Assembly: GCF_001189965.1 (NCBI RefSeq)
Contig: NZ_LFLU01000010.1
Coordinates: forward strand, 62,001 to 126,000
Source of the DNA: Herbaspirillum rhizosphaerae
Lineage (GTDB): Bacteria > Pseudomonadota > Gammaproteobacteria > Burkholderiales > Burkholderiaceae_D
Direction of reading: 5' to 3'
DNA: 64,000 nt
A program made the position numbers and the translations under genes. A model generated the notes under the pieces. That model searched no databases. It was given only the letters and a program-made list of their open reading frames with translations, and was not told the origin of the DNA. The number at the start of each line of letters is the position of its first letter. The first letter of the stretch is position 1. Shown here piece after piece: positions 37,637 through 46,991 of this stretch.

Positions 37637-38803
37637 ATGTCGACAATACCTTTGTTCAGGGACAAATATTCTCTCTTGAGCGCCTTGTTTGCCGCCCTGC
37701 TCTGGTTTGCCGCCGGCAAGGTCCACGCCGAGATCGGTGTCAGCGAAGCCAGGGTTCTGTTGGGGCAGTCGGCACCTCTTTCCGGGCCTTCCGGAGAGTT
37801 GGGCAGACTTTTCAATCGCGGCGCCAGCGCTTATTTTTCCAAGGTCAATGCCGATGGCGGCGTGCACGGCCGTTATATCGAACTCATTGCGAGGGACGAT
37901 CAGTACGAACCTGAACGGACTGTCAAGAACACCGAGCAACTGATCCGCAAAGATGCAGTGTTCGCACTGTTTGGCTATGTCGGCACGCCGACGGCGCGCG
38001 CCGCCTTGCCGTTGGTTAACCAGGCCGGGATTCCGTTTTTTGCGCCGGTGTCGGGCGCGCAGTTCCTGCGCGAACCCTTCAACGCGCTGGTCTTCAACAT
38101 TCGCGCCAGCTATGAGGTTGAAGTAGGCTACATGCTCAAGCAACTGATCAGCAGCGGTAAAAAGCAAGTTGCAGTGCTGTATCAGAATGATGAGTTCGGC
38201 TGGTCGACATTGGAAATATTGCAGCGCAAGCTGGCTGAAAAAAATATCCAGTTGATTGTCAGTGCCTCCGTAGAACGCAATAGTCAGGAAGTCGCCGGCG
38301 CCATCGGCAGAATCGCGCCTCATCAGCCCGATGCAATTATCGTGGTCAGCAGCTATGTTTCTTCGGCTGCATTTATCAAAGCCATGCGCAAGGGCGGCTA
38401 TCGCGGAATTTTTTACAATCTTTCCTTTGTCGGAGCGACCTCGCTACTGGCGTCATTACAGGGTGAAGGGGCCGGCAATGTCATCACCCAGGTCGTGCCT
38501 TTCCCTTGGTCAAAGCGTGTTCCGATTGTGTACGAATACCAAAAGGTTTATGGAGAACAGCATGGAGGGAAATTCGATTTCTCCAGTCTCGAAGGCTTCA
38601 TTGCTGCCAAGATTTTGGTGGAAGGCTTGAAACGGACCGGCAGATTGCTTACGCGAGAGCGTTTTATGCAGGCGCTGGAATCGATCAGTACCAAGAACTA
38701 TGACGCCGGCGGCTTTGATATTCGTTTTGAGCCGGGCAACCATAACGGTTCCAGTTATGTGGACGTTACCGGTATTGCCTACGGCTCAAAGCTCATCAAC
38801 TGA
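37637..38803 (+). CDS. Branched-chain amino acid-type ABC substrate-binding protein, orphan
   Basis: 388-residue type I periplasmic binding protein (LivJ/Peripla_BP_6 fold). A signal peptide covers residues 1-31, with cleavage after KVHA. The mature start is VLLGQSAPLSGPSGELG, with FGYVGTPTARAALPLVNQAGIPFFAPVSGAQFLR typical of the family. No permease or ATPase genes are adjacent, so it either uses a remote transporter or feeds a receptor. The 120 bases upstream are strongly AT-rich and probably contain its promoter. Ligand unknown. Confidence 0.88.
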   Translation: MSTIPLFRDKYSLLSALFAALLWFAAGKVHAEIGVSEARVLLGQSAPLSGPSGELGRLFNRGASAYFSKVNADGGVHGRYIELIARDDQYEPERTVKNTEQLIRKDAVFALFGYVGTPTARAALPLVNQAGIPFFAPVSGAQFLREPFNALVFNIRASYEVEVGYMLKQLISSGKKQVAVLYQNDEFGWSTLEILQRKLAEKNIQLIVSASVERNSQEVAGAIGRIAPHQPDAIIVVSSYVSSAAFIKAMRKGGYRGIFYNLSFVGATSLLASLQGEGAGNVITQVVPFPWSKRVPIVYEYQKVYGEQHGGKFDFSSLEGFIAAKILVEGLKRTGRLLTRERFMQALESISTKNYDAGGFDIRFEPGNHNGSSYVDVTGIAYGSKLIN

Positions 38804-38843
38804 ACTCCAGGAACTCATTTCGTCAATAGGCGTGAGCTGCGTG

Positions 38844-39530
38844 CTAGGGGACAGTTCCGACAGGCGAGGCGGGCGTCGGCGCGGGTGCAGGTGTCGGCGT
38901 TTTGGCCGTCTTGTCCAGCTTCAGCACCACATGGCGCGACACACCGCTGGGGCCGGGGAATTCCGCAAACGCGCTGCGCACCATGTAAGGCATCGCCATC
39001 GGCAAGGTGGCTTCGCGGCCTTCGCTGTCGACGGTCACTTCATACAGTTTCTGATCGCCGGCTGCGCGCGCAATGGTCACATGCAAACGCCGCTGGAATA
39101 CCGGGAAGGCAGTGGTCTGCATCGGCGGTCCCCAGAACGGATCGTAGAACGGTCCCGGTCCCCATGGCCCGAAGCCGCGTCCGCGCCAGCCCGGATAGCC
39201 GGGACCGTACCAGAAGGGGTCATACATCGGTTGCGTCACGACGATGGTGCCCGATTGCATGCCGTAGGCGAACGACACCTTCAACGCTGCCGGTGCCGAA
39301 GCCGGGGCATCGGTAAAGCCCAGGCGCAGCAATTCGGCGCGGATCAGTTGTTCGTAGTTACGGTATTCGAGGCTGCCTTCCTGTTCCTTGGCGGGCGCGA
39401 AGACGAAGGATTTGTCCTTCAGGTCCGCCGGCCAGGCGTGGAAAGCCGTGACGTCGCTGGTGATGGTGGTGGCGCATCCTGTGAGCAGGGCGCTGCCGGC
39501 GAGGAAAAGGACTCCAAGCAAGCGTTTCAT
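38844..39530 (-). CDS. DUF4136-like outer-membrane lipoprotein
   Basis: 228-residue predicted lipoprotein. The start chosen (ATG 39530, MKRLLGVLFLAGSALLTGC) gives a lipobox LLTGC with Cys19. The body starts TTITSDVTAFHAWPADLKDKSFVF, as in DUF4136 proteins, and includes a Tyr/Trp/Gly/Pro-rich segment (about 105-135: DPFWYGPGYPGWRG and following). The C-terminus is Pro/Ala-rich (TPAPAPTPASP). Function is not known. It is convergent with the binding-protein gene and divergent from pepN. Confidence 0.8.
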   Translation of the reverse strand: MKRLLGVLFLAGSALLTGCATTITSDVTAFHAWPADLKDKSFVFAPAKEQEGSLEYRNYEQLIRAELLRLGFTDAPASAPAALKVSFAYGMQSGTIVVTQPMYDPFWYGPGYPGWRGRGFGPWGPGPFYDPFWGPPMQTTAFPVFQRRLHVTIARAAGDQKLYEVTVDSEGREATLPMAMPYMVRSAFAEFPGPSGVSRHVVLKLDKTAKTPTPAPAPTPASPVGTVP

Positions 39531-39730
39531 GGTGAGTCTCCGGTGGTTCTGGCAGGTCATGGTGTGAGCATCGTGAAGTGAGCGGCTTCGGTGAAATGTC
39601 CGGCTACGACGCCTGGTAGCGAGTCACAACTGACTATTCTCGCCCTTTTCTGCCTATCCATACGGTTGATTGGTAAAATCCTGTTTTGTTCCTATTGCAC
39701 CTAGTGCCTCCATTCCACGGGATATCCTCC

Positions 39731-42427
39731 ATGCGCACAGAAACGCCTCCGACGATTTACCGCAAAGATTACGCTGCTCCGACCTATTTTGTCGATACTG
39801 TCGAAATGGGTTTCGACCTTGAGCCGGAACTGACCCGCGTTGCCACCCGCATCACCATGCAGCGCAACCCTGCCGCCGCCGGCAAGGACATCGAACTCTA
39901 CGGCGAAGAACTGGACCTGGTCCAGCTGCGCCTCAACGGCAAGACGCTGACCGCGCGCGACTACCGCGTGCAGGGCGGCATCCTGCGCATTCCCGGCGCG
40001 CCGGCCAAGGTCACGCTGGATATCGAAACCACCACCAATCCGCAGCGCAATACCTCGCTGATGGGTTTGTACGTGTCCAACGGCAATTTTTTCACGCAGT
40101 GCGAAGCCGAAGGTTTCCGCAAGATCACCTACTTCCCGGATCGTCCCGACGTCATGGGCAAGTACACCGTCATGCTGCGCGCCGACAAGAAAAAGTACCC
40201 GGTGCTGCTGTCCAACGGCAATCTGATCGAAGAGGGCAATCTGCCCGACGGCCGTCATTACGCCAAGTGGGAAGACCCGTTCAAGAAACCGTCCTACCTG
40301 TTCGCGCTGGTGGCCGGCAAGCTGGTCTGCCAGGAAGAAAAATACAAGCTGCAATCCGGCCGCGAAGTGCTGTTGCAAGTGTGGGTGGAAGCGGGCAACC
40401 TCGACAAGACCCAGCACGCCATGGATTCGCTCAAGAACAGCATCCGCTGGGATGAAGAGCGCTTCGGGCTGGAACTGGACCTGGACCGCTTCATGATCGT
40501 CGCCGTCGGCGACTTCAACATGGGCGCGATGGAAAACAAAGGTCTTAACATTTTCAACACCAAGTTCGTGCTGGCCAATCCGCGCATCGCCACCGATGTC
40601 GATTACGCCAACATCGAAGCCGTGGTCGGCCACGAATACTTCCACAACTGGACCGGCAACCGCGTCACCTGCCGCGACTGGTTCCAGCTGTCGCTGAAGG
40701 AAGGCCTGACCGTGTTCCGCGACCAGGAGTTTTCCGCCGACATGATCGGCAGCGACAGCGGCCGCGCGGTCAAGCGCATTGACGATGTGCGCGTGCTGCG
40801 CCAGGCGCAGTTCCCGGAAGACGCCGGCCCGATGGCGCATCCTGTGCGTCCCGACTCCTTCGTCGAGATCAATAATTTCTACACCGTCACCGTCTACGAA
40901 AAAGGCGCCGAAGTGGTGCGGATGTACCAGACCCTGCTCGGCCGCGATGGCTTTCGCAAGGGCATGGACCTGTACTTCAAGCGCCACGACGGCCAGGCCG
41001 TGACCTGCGACGATTTCCGCGCCGCCATGGCCGACGCCAACAAGCGCGATCTCAAGCAGTTCGAACGCTGGTACAGCCAGTCCGGCACACCGCGCGTTGC
41101 CGCCTCCGTACGCTACGACGCCAAGGCAAAGACGCTGGAACTGACGCTGGAACAATCCTGCCCGTCCACGCCGGGACAAAAGAAAAAGCTGCCGTTCCAC
41201 ATTCCGGTCGCGGTCGGCCTGCTCGACAGCAAGGGCAAGGATATGGCCTTGAGCCTGTCCGGCGACAAGGCAGCCAAGCAGACGCAGACCACGCGCGTGC
41301 TGGAACTGACGCAAGCCAGACAGACTTTCAAATTCACCGATGTCGCCGAGAAACCGGTGCCGTCCATACTGCGCGGCTTCTCCGCACCGGTGGTGCTGGA
41401 ATATGAATACAGCGATGCCGAGCTGGCCTTCCTGATGGCGCACGACAGCGATGCCTTCAATCGCTGGGAAGCCGGGCAGCGTCTCGCCACACGCCGCCTG
41501 CTCAACCTGACCATCGCCGTGCAGGCTGCGCGCCAATCGGGACACGTCGTCTCGGTCGAATCCGTGCTCGGCAACCTGCAGCAGGACGATGCCTTGACCA
41601 ACGCGTTGCGCGCCACGCTCAACGACACTTCGCTGGACCCGGCCTTCCGCGAACTGGTGCTGACCCTGCCGTCGGAAACCATGATCGCCGAGCAGATGGA
41701 AGTCATCGATCCGCAAGCCATCCACGCCGCGCGCCAGTTCCTGCGCCGCACGCTGGCCAAGGACCTGCGCACCGATCTGCTGGCCGCTTACAAGGCCAAC
41801 CAGAACAAGGGCGCCTACAGCCCCGACGCAACCGCTTCGGGCAAGCGCGCACTGAAAAACGTGGTGCTGTCCTACCTGGCCGAACTCGACGACGAGCAGG
41901 CGCACGCGCTGGCGCAACAGCAATGCGACGACGCCAACAACATGACCGACCGCCTGGCAGCACTGGCGGCGCTCACCAACAGCCGCGCCGAGGGCAAGGG
42001 CAAAGCGCTGGAAGTCTTCTACACCGAGTTCGAACAAGAAGCGCTGGTCATCGACAAGTGGTTCACGCTGCAAGCCACCGCACGCACCGCCGATGTCGAC
42101 ACCGTGCGCGCGCTGGCGCAGCATCCGGCCTTCACGCTGAAGAATCCGAACCGCGCACGCAGCCTGATTTTCAGTTTCTGCAACGGCAATCCATCGGCCT
42201 TCCACGCGCTCGACGGCAGCGGCTACGCCTTCTGGGCCGAGCAAGTCATCGCGCTCAACGGCAGCAACCCGCAAGTCGCGGCCCGTCTGGCGCGCAGCAT
42301 GGACCGCTGGCGCAAGTATTCGCCGGCGCTGCAGGAAAAAATGCGCGCCGCGCTGCGCCAGGTGGCCGATACGCCTAACCTGTCGCGCGACGTCGCCGAA
42401 GTGATCACCAAGTCGCTGTCCAATTAA
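39731..42427 (+). CDS. pepN: Aminopeptidase N
   Basis: 898-residue M1 family zinc aminopeptidase, the broad cytoplasmic enzyme finishing protein breakdown. The exopeptidase motif GAMEN is at 265-269 and the zinc site HEYFH-x18-E is at 301-324, within HEYFHNWTGNRVTCRDWFQLSLKEGLTVFRDQEFS. The C-terminal half matches the helical domains of E. coli PepN, down to SRDVAEVITKSL. The start ATG 39731 is used because the frame upstream lacks similarity. Confidence 0.97.
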   Translation: MRTETPPTIYRKDYAAPTYFVDTVEMGFDLEPELTRVATRITMQRNPAAAGKDIELYGEELDLVQLRLNGKTLTARDYRVQGGILRIPGAPAKVTLDIETTTNPQRNTSLMGLYVSNGNFFTQCEAEGFRKITYFPDRPDVMGKYTVMLRADKKKYPVLLSNGNLIEEGNLPDGRHYAKWEDPFKKPSYLFALVAGKLVCQEEKYKLQSGREVLLQVWVEAGNLDKTQHAMDSLKNSIRWDEERFGLELDLDRFMIVAVGDFNMGAMENKGLNIFNTKFVLANPRIATDVDYANIEAVVGHEYFHNWTGNRVTCRDWFQLSLKEGLTVFRDQEFSADMIGSDSGRAVKRIDDVRVLRQAQFPEDAGPMAHPVRPDSFVEINNFYTVTVYEKGAEVVRMYQTLLGRDGFRKGMDLYFKRHDGQAVTCDDFRAAMADANKRDLKQFERWYSQSGTPRVAASVRYDAKAKTLELTLEQSCPSTPGQKKKLPFHIPVAVGLLDSKGKDMALSLSGDKAAKQTQTTRVLELTQARQTFKFTDVAEKPVPSILRGFSAPVVLEYEYSDAELAFLMAHDSDAFNRWEAGQRLATRRLLNLTIAVQAARQSGHVVSVESVLGNLQQDDALTNALRATLNDTSLDPAFRELVLTLPSETMIAEQMEVIDPQAIHAARQFLRRTLAKDLRTDLLAAYKANQNKGAYSPDATASGKRALKNVVLSYLAELDDEQAHALAQQQCDDANNMTDRLAALAALTNSRAEGKGKALEVFYTEFEQEALVIDKWFTLQATARTADVDTVRALAQHPAFTLKNPNRARSLIFSFCNGNPSAFHALDGSGYAFWAEQVIALNGSNPQVAARLARSMDRWRKYSPALQEKMRAALRQVADTPNLSRDVAEVITKSLSN

Positions 42428-42475
42428 GCGTCGGTAGACTGAATAAAGAAAATTTGATTTTTAAGAGAGAGCATC

Positions 42476-43480
42476 ATGACCAAACGCATCAGCCTGACCC
42501 AACACCTGATTGAGCAGCAACGCCTGCACAACAAGATCCCATCCGAACTGCGCCTGCTGATCGAAGTCGTCGGCCGCGCCTGCAAGAGCATCAGCCACGC
42601 CGTCGGCAAGGGCGCGCTGGGCGAGGTGCTGGGTAGCGCCGGCAGCGAAAACGTGCAGGGCGAAGTGCAGAAAAAGCTGGACGTCATCTCCAATGAAATC
42701 CTGCTCGAAGCCAACGAGTGGGGCGGCCACCTGGCCGGCATGGCGTCGGAAGAAATGGAAACCATCCACCCGATTCCCAACCGCTATCCCAAGGGCGAAT
42801 ACCTGCTGATGTTCGATCCGCTGGACGGCTCCAGCAACATCGACGTCAACGTCTCCATCGGCACCATCTTCTCCGTGCTGAAGGCGCCGGAAGGCATGAC
42901 CACGCCGTCGGAACAAGACTTCCTGCAACCCGGCACCAGGCAAGTCGCCGCCGGCTACGCCGTCTACGGCCCGCAAACCGTACTGGTGCTGACCACCGGC
43001 GACGGCGTGCACTGCTTCACGCTGGACCGCGAAATGGGCGCCTGGGTGCTCACGCAGCGCGACATGCAGATTCCGGAAGACACCAAGGAATTCGCCATCA
43101 ATGCCTCCAACGCCCGTCACTGGTATCCGCCGGTCAAGCGCTACGTCGACGAAATGCTGGCCGGCTCCACCGGTCCGCGCGGCAAGGACTTCAACATGCG
43201 CTGGATCGCTTCCATGGTCGCCGACGTGCATCGCATCCTCAACCGCGGCGGCGTCTTCATGTACCCGGCCGATGCGCGTGAACCGGACAAGCCAGGCAAG
43301 CTGCGCCTGATGTACGAAGCCAACCCGATGGCCTTCATCGTCGAACAGGCCGGTGGCGCCGCCACCAACGGCGATCAACGCATCCTCGATATCCAGCCTG
43401 AGAAGCTGCACCAGCGCGTCGCGGTATTCCTCGGGTCGAAGAACGAGGTTGAGCGCGTTACCGGTTATCACAAAGAGTAA
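42476..43480 (+). CDS. fbp: Fructose-1,6-bisphosphatase, class 1
   Basis: 334-residue class 1 FBPase of gluconeogenesis. It contains the metal-binding [25 protein letters not shown], the substrate segment [16 protein letters not shown] and a C-terminal [35 protein letters not shown] 42476 follows AAGAGAGAG. It lies 48 bases after pepN and ends in a strong terminator. Confidence 0.97.
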   Translation: MTKRISLTQHLIEQQRLHNKIPSELRLLIEVVGRACKSISHAVGKGALGEVLGSAGSENVQGEVQKKLDVISNEILLEANEWGGHLAGMASEEMETIHPIPNRYPKGEYLLMFDPLDGSSNIDVNVSIGTIFSVLKAPEGMTTPSEQDFLQPGTRQVAAGYAVYGPQTVLVLTTGDGVHCFTLDREMGAWVLTQRDMQIPEDTKEFAINASNARHWYPPVKRYVDEMLAGSTGPRGKDFNMRWIASMVADVHRILNRGGVFMYPADAREPDKPGKLRLMYEANPMAFIVEQAGGAATNGDQRILDIQPEKLHQRVAVFLGSKNEVERVTGYHKE

Positions 43481-43519
43481 TAGCGACAGCGGCGGGAAAT
43501 TTCCAGCTGCCGGAACGAC

Positions 43520-43555
43520 AAAGGGACTTGCGATGCAAGTCCCTTTTCATTTTTT
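43520..43555 (+). terminator. Intrinsic terminator after fbp
   Basis: Perfect 12-base stem (AAAGGGACTTGC and complement), GAT loop, then TTTTCATTTTTT. It stands between fbp and convergent rarD and could serve both strands. Confidence 0.9.
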
Positions 43556-43565
43556 CGGCGAGTTT

Positions 43566-44456
43566 TTAGCGCCGCCGCATCAGTCTCACGCTGTGAATCG
43601 CCGTAAAGCCGACCGACATCCAGATCGGAATATAAGTCCACAACTGCGCCGCGCTCAGCGTCTCATCCAGCAGGATGATCGCCACCACCACCAGCAACAC
43701 CGGCTCGACATAGCCGAGAATTCCGAACAGACCCATCGGCAGCAAGCGGCTCGCGCGCAGGAAACAATCCAGCGCCGCCGTGCTCAACAGCCCCAGGCCC
43801 GGCAACAGCAGTAGATACATGTCAGGACGTTGCCACACCGCTGACAGATTCGGACTGATCGCCAGCGTGTACAGCGCCACCGGCGTCAATAGCGCGATCT
43901 CCATCGTGAAGATCACCATCGAGTCGAGCTTCAGGCGGCGCCGCAGCATGAAGTAAGGTGGATAGCCCAGCGCCACCAGCACCGTCGGCCATGAAAACGC
44001 CCGCGTCATCCACAGCTCATGCAACACGCCTGCGACCGCGCACGCCACTGCAATGCGCTGCCACACATCCAGCCGCTCGCCGTAATAAAACCGCCCGATC
44101 AGCACCATCGCCAGCGGCAGCAGGAAATATCCCAGCGACACATCCAGCGCCCGCCCATTCAGCGGCGCCCACAAGAACAGCCACAGCTGCACCCCCAGCA
44201 TCGCCGTCATCGCCACAAACAGCAGCGCCTGCAACGGCGCGCGCAGCAATGCAAGAACGGCATCACGCAACTGCGCGCCATGCTTGCGCCAACCGATCAG
44301 CACGAACGCCAGCGGCAGCGTCCACACGATGCGCCAGGCAAAAATATCGAGGCCGTTGAGCGGCGTCAGCCAACTGGTATAGGCAGAGAGCAGGGCGAAC
44401 AGCGTCGACGCGATGACCGACAAGGCGATGCCGCGCGCCGTTTCAGGGTGGTTCAT
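43566..44456 (-). CDS. rarD: EamA family transporter RarD
   Basis: 296-residue ten-helix permease of the RarD group (DMT superfamily). The start ARGIALSVIASTLFALLSAYTSWLTPLNGLDIFAWRIVWTLP is characteristic, followed by WAPLNGRALDVSLGYFLLPLAMVLIGRFYYGERL. The natural substrate is unknown; the name comes from an E. coli chloramphenicol-sensitivity phenotype. It is convergent with fbp and divergent from the tRNA gene. Confidence 0.9.
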   Translation of the reverse strand: MNHPETARGIALSVIASTLFALLSAYTSWLTPLNGLDIFAWRIVWTLPLAFVLIGWRKHGAQLRDAVLALLRAPLQALLFVAMTAMLGVQLWLFLWAPLNGRALDVSLGYFLLPLAMVLIGRFYYGERLDVWQRIAVACAVAGVLHELWMTRAFSWPTVLVALGYPPYFMLRRRLKLDSMVIFTMEIALLTPVALYTLAISPNLSAVWQRPDMYLLLLPGLGLLSTAALDCFLRASRLLPMGLFGILGYVEPVLLVVVAIILLDETLSAAQLWTYIPIWMSVGFTAIHSVRLMRRR

Positions 44457-44579
44457 GCAGAAAATGAATTGGAGTTGGATATTGCGGCACCAACGTGGTG
44501 CGAGCGCGATTGTAGCCTAGTGGAGTGGTGGCGCAGGGACCTTATGTCGAGAAAGCATGGAGAGGGCTGCAGAAGCGAT

Positions 44580-44608
44580 TTTTGCGAAGCAGGAATTTTC
44601 GCTAGAAT
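44580..44608 (+). promoter_or_regulatory. Promoter of tRNA-Thr
   Basis: TAGAAT -10 (44603-44608), nine bases before the mature tRNA 5' end, with a poor -35 (TTTTGC at 17 bases, or TTGCGA at 15). Confidence 0.5.
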
Positions 44609-44617
44609 ATTGTTCGC

Positions 44618-44693
44618 GCTGATGTAGCTCAGTTGGCAGAGCAACTGATTCGTAATCAGTAGGTCGGAGGTTCGATTCCTCTCATCAGCACCA
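44618..44693 (+). tRNA. tRNA-Thr (anticodon CGT)
   Basis: 76-base cloverleaf with encoded CCA. Acceptor GCTGATG/CATCAGC with discriminator A; D stem GCTC/GAGC; anticodon stem ACTGA/TCAGT with loop TTCGTAA (anticodon CGT, reading ACG); T arm GGAGG-TTCGATT-CCTCT. All arms pair, with one G-U in the T stem. It has its own promoter and a terminator about 55 bases downstream. Confidence 0.97.
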
Positions 44694-44748
44694 TGAGTGG
44701 TAAGCACGGCGCAAGCGTCTTCAGGTCGTAACAAGACACTTCGGTGGC

Positions 44749-44782
44749 AATGCCGTTCAGTGAAAGCTGAACGGCATTTTTC
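44749..44782 (+). terminator. Intrinsic terminator downstream of tRNA-Thr
   Basis: AATGCCGTTCAG (44749-44760) pairs with CTGAACGGCATT (44767-44778) around TGAAAG, then TTTCTTT. Strong classical form; it ends the tRNA transcript. Confidence 0.88.
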
Positions 44783-44971
44783 TTTGCGCGCGTAAGCAGT
44801 GGGCGAGGTTGGCAAGCTGCGAGCCTGCGTCCCATGCTGCAATGTATTTCCCGGGCAAGCCGGCAACTTCCCAACAGTTTTGAACTTCATTCTCCTCCAT
44901 CGGTTTTATTCGCGTTATAGTGCAGAAACAATACGGCAAAATATTAAATAAAATTCGCTGGGAGACCGCGC

Positions 44972-45751
44972 ATGCCTATGTTGATTCGATGTGTCTTGTT
45001 CCTTGCGCTAGTCCCGCTGGTGGCGTTGTCGCAAGAAAAAGAATGCCGGAAAGTGGTCGTCTCGGCTGATTCCGACTACGCGCCGCTGCAATGGTACGAC
45101 GGCAAACATCTGACCGGCGCCAGTATCGAAATCGTGACGACCGCCTTGAGCGCGCTCAGCATCCCCTACGAAGTTCGCTATGTGGGGCCGTTCCACCGCG
45201 TATTGAAAAGCGCACAGGACGGCGAGATCGACATGATCGCGTCGCTCAAGGACACCCCCGAAAGACGCGAGTATCTGGCCTACACAAGCGTGGCCTTATT
45301 TTCCAATCCCATTGCCGTATTTGTCGCCAGGGACAAAAAAATCAGCTATTCGGGATGGCAGGATCTGATCGGGAAAAGGGGCGGGGTCACGCTTGGCAAT
45401 CAGTTTGGAAACGGCTTCGATGAGTTCCTGCAAAACAATTTGCAGGTGCAGGCTGAGCAAAAAACCTACATGAATTTCAAGAAGCTCGAACTGCGTCGCA
45501 TCGATTACCTGATCACCGGGTACTACAGCGGATTGGCCTACCTCGCCACATCCGGACAAAACGACAGGTTCGTTGCCTTAAAGCCGTATGTCTCGGAATC
45601 AGACAATTTCATCGCCCTCACGAAATCCAGTCCCTGTATCAAACACCTGAAGGCATTGAATCTGCAATTGGACACTATGCGCCATGAAGGCAAACTGAAG
45701 CTGATCCTGGACAAGCACATGGCGCTGCTGGCGCAGCGGACCAGGCAATAA
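44972..45751 (+). CDS. Extracellular solute-binding protein family 3, orphan
   Basis: 259-residue amino-acid-type periplasmic binding protein (SBP_bac_3). Signal peptide about residues 1-20 (MPMLIRCVLFLALVPLVALS). The mature part has KVVVSADSDYAPLQWYDGKHLTGASIEIV, then IDMIASLKDTPERREYLAYT, the standard lobe 1 pattern. There is no transporter gene beside it; a TATAGT at 44916-44921 may be its -10. It could serve a remote ABC system or a sensor. Codon usage is slightly less GC-rich than that of the surrounding core genes. Confidence 0.87.
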   Translation: MPMLIRCVLFLALVPLVALSQEKECRKVVVSADSDYAPLQWYDGKHLTGASIEIVTTALSALSIPYEVRYVGPFHRVLKSAQDGEIDMIASLKDTPERREYLAYTSVALFSNPIAVFVARDKKISYSGWQDLIGKRGGVTLGNQFGNGFDEFLQNNLQVQAEQKTYMNFKKLELRRIDYLITGYYSGLAYLATSGQNDRFVALKPYVSESDNFIALTKSSPCIKHLKALNLQLDTMRHEGKLKLILDKHMALLAQRTRQ

Positions 45752-45786
45752 TAAATACCTTTGCTTTGCCGGGAAAGGCTGGAACT

Positions 45787-45937
45787 CATTTCATAAATTC
45801 TCTCGCGTGCAGATGCATTGGCAGAGTGCACCGCAATCTTGGGCGGCAGGAAGCCGCGTGTCGCAACAGCCTCTTCGATCCATAAAAATGACGTCGTAAC
45901 CGGTACCTCGCTCGTCATTGCCAAGATCATGATTGCG
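45787..45937 (-). pseudogene. Remnant of a cyclic-phosphate-processing receiver-domain gene, frameshifted
   Basis: Two adjacent minus-strand frames together spell the C-terminal half of a small receiver-like protein. Frame A gives HDLGNDERGTGYDVI (45934 to about 45889); frame B gives LWIEEAVATRGFLPPKIAVH and then SANASARERI (about 45886 to 45790). They join at a run of five T (minus strand, 45884-45888), where one extra T would cause the shift. From memory, intact relatives read HDLGDDERGTGYDV-LWIEEAV-TRGF-PP-I-VHSANPSAR. The N-terminal half is missing and no start is seen, so this is a decayed fragment, just downstream of the AraC gene. Confidence 0.72.
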
Positions 45938-45982
45938 ACCGCATCCGGTTGATTGCCGCCTGATGCAAATATTGCAAACCAA

Positions 45983-46837
45983 TCAAACCAGGGCTTCCTT
46001 GTTTCGCTGTTTCATGTAGCGTGCCGGAGTCGTCCCGAGCGCCTTGCGGAACATGGTAACGAAGCTGCCGGTTCCTTCATAGCCTAGCCTTTCGGCGACC
46101 TGTTGCACGGAACTCCCGCTGCCCAGCCAGGTAACCGCCAGCATCACTTGCAGCTGCCGGCGCCAGCGGCCGAAGCTCATCCCGGTCTGCTGCGCAAGCA
46201 GGCGCGCCAGCGTGCGTTCGCTCAATCCCACCCGTCGGGCCCATGTCTGCAGCGTGCCAGGGGCGGCTGGGTCCTTCATCAGCATATCTGCGATCTGGCG
46301 CAGCCTCTTGTCGGAGGGCATCGGTAAGTGCAGGCTGCCAATCTCCGCCATGGCGAGCTCTTCCATCATCAGATCGGTCAAGTGCGTTTCCAATCCTCCT
46401 TCCGGATAAAGCAGTTCAAAGCCGGCGGCGCGGATCAGCAGTTCTCGCAACAGCGGAGAGGCGCTTATCGCACAGCACTGCGCAGGAAGCCGGGCGGCAG
46501 CAGCCGGTGCGACGAAGGCGATATAGCATTCAATCACGCCCGATGCCGTGACTTTGTGCTCGAGCTCGGCGGGTATCCAAAGGGCGCTATGCGGCGGCAC
46601 AACCCAAAGTCCTCCCGCTACTTCACAGGTGAGAATGCCGCGCAGCGCCAGCACCAATTCACCCTTTTGATGGCGATGCGCACCCACTTCCTTGCGCTCG
46701 CGTGCGATGCGTTCCCATTCCTCGGGCGCGATGTCCGGCGGCACGCTCCCCGCCGCGCCGAAAGTGACCAGCGGACGCGGCACCAGGTCCGGGTCTATCC
46801 ATGCGGGGGGATGGGCTATGTCGTTCAGCAAAGGCAT
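45983..46837 (-). CDS. AraC family transcriptional regulator with cupin sensor
   Basis: 284 residues. An N-terminal cupin-like domain (about 50-135; HRHQKGELVLALRGILTCEVAGGLWVVPPHSALWIPAELEH) and a C-terminal double HTH (about 190-280; LQTWARRVGLSERTLARLLAQQTGMSFGRWRRQLQVMLAVTWLGSGSSVQQVAERLGYEGTGSFVTMFRKALGTTPARYM in overlapping parts). It is divergent from the O-methyltransferase, which it may control through the inverted repeat between them. Inducer unknown. Confidence 0.92.
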   Translation of the reverse strand: MPLLNDIAHPPAWIDPDLVPRPLVTFGAAGSVPPDIAPEEWERIARERKEVGAHRHQKGELVLALRGILTCEVAGGLWVVPPHSALWIPAELEHKVTASGVIECYIAFVAPAAAARLPAQCCAISASPLLRELLIRAAGFELLYPEGGLETHLTDLMMEELAMAEIGSLHLPMPSDKRLRQIADMLMKDPAAPGTLQTWARRVGLSERTLARLLAQQTGMSFGRWRRQLQVMLAVTWLGSGSSVQQVAERLGYEGTGSFVTMFRKALGTTPARYMKQRNKEALV

Positions 46838-46900
46838 CTCGGCACACTAAAAGTTTGCAACGCCACCATATTGGCATGAATTCATCATTTATTGACCTGG

Positions 46901-46926
46901 TTTGCCAATGTCGCCAATCCGGCAAA
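46901..46926. promoter_or_regulatory. Inverted repeat in the AraC / methyltransferase divergent region
   Basis: TTTGCC (46901-46906) and GGCAAA (46921-46926), spacer of 14 bases that also contains GCCAAT twice with a 9-base period (46904 and 46913). Plausible AraC-family operator; no supporting second copy. Confidence 0.3.
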
Positions 46927-46991
46927 TGCCTACGATGGCGTCAATGCGGCATACGGAATTCCCCGTCGCCGCCTCACTTGGAGCGCAACGC

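Noticed and set aside
44453-44890. Minus-strand frame across tRNA-Thr with the string ERNRTSDLLITNQL
   Set aside because: This is the well-known false protein produced by translating the antisense of a tRNA gene.
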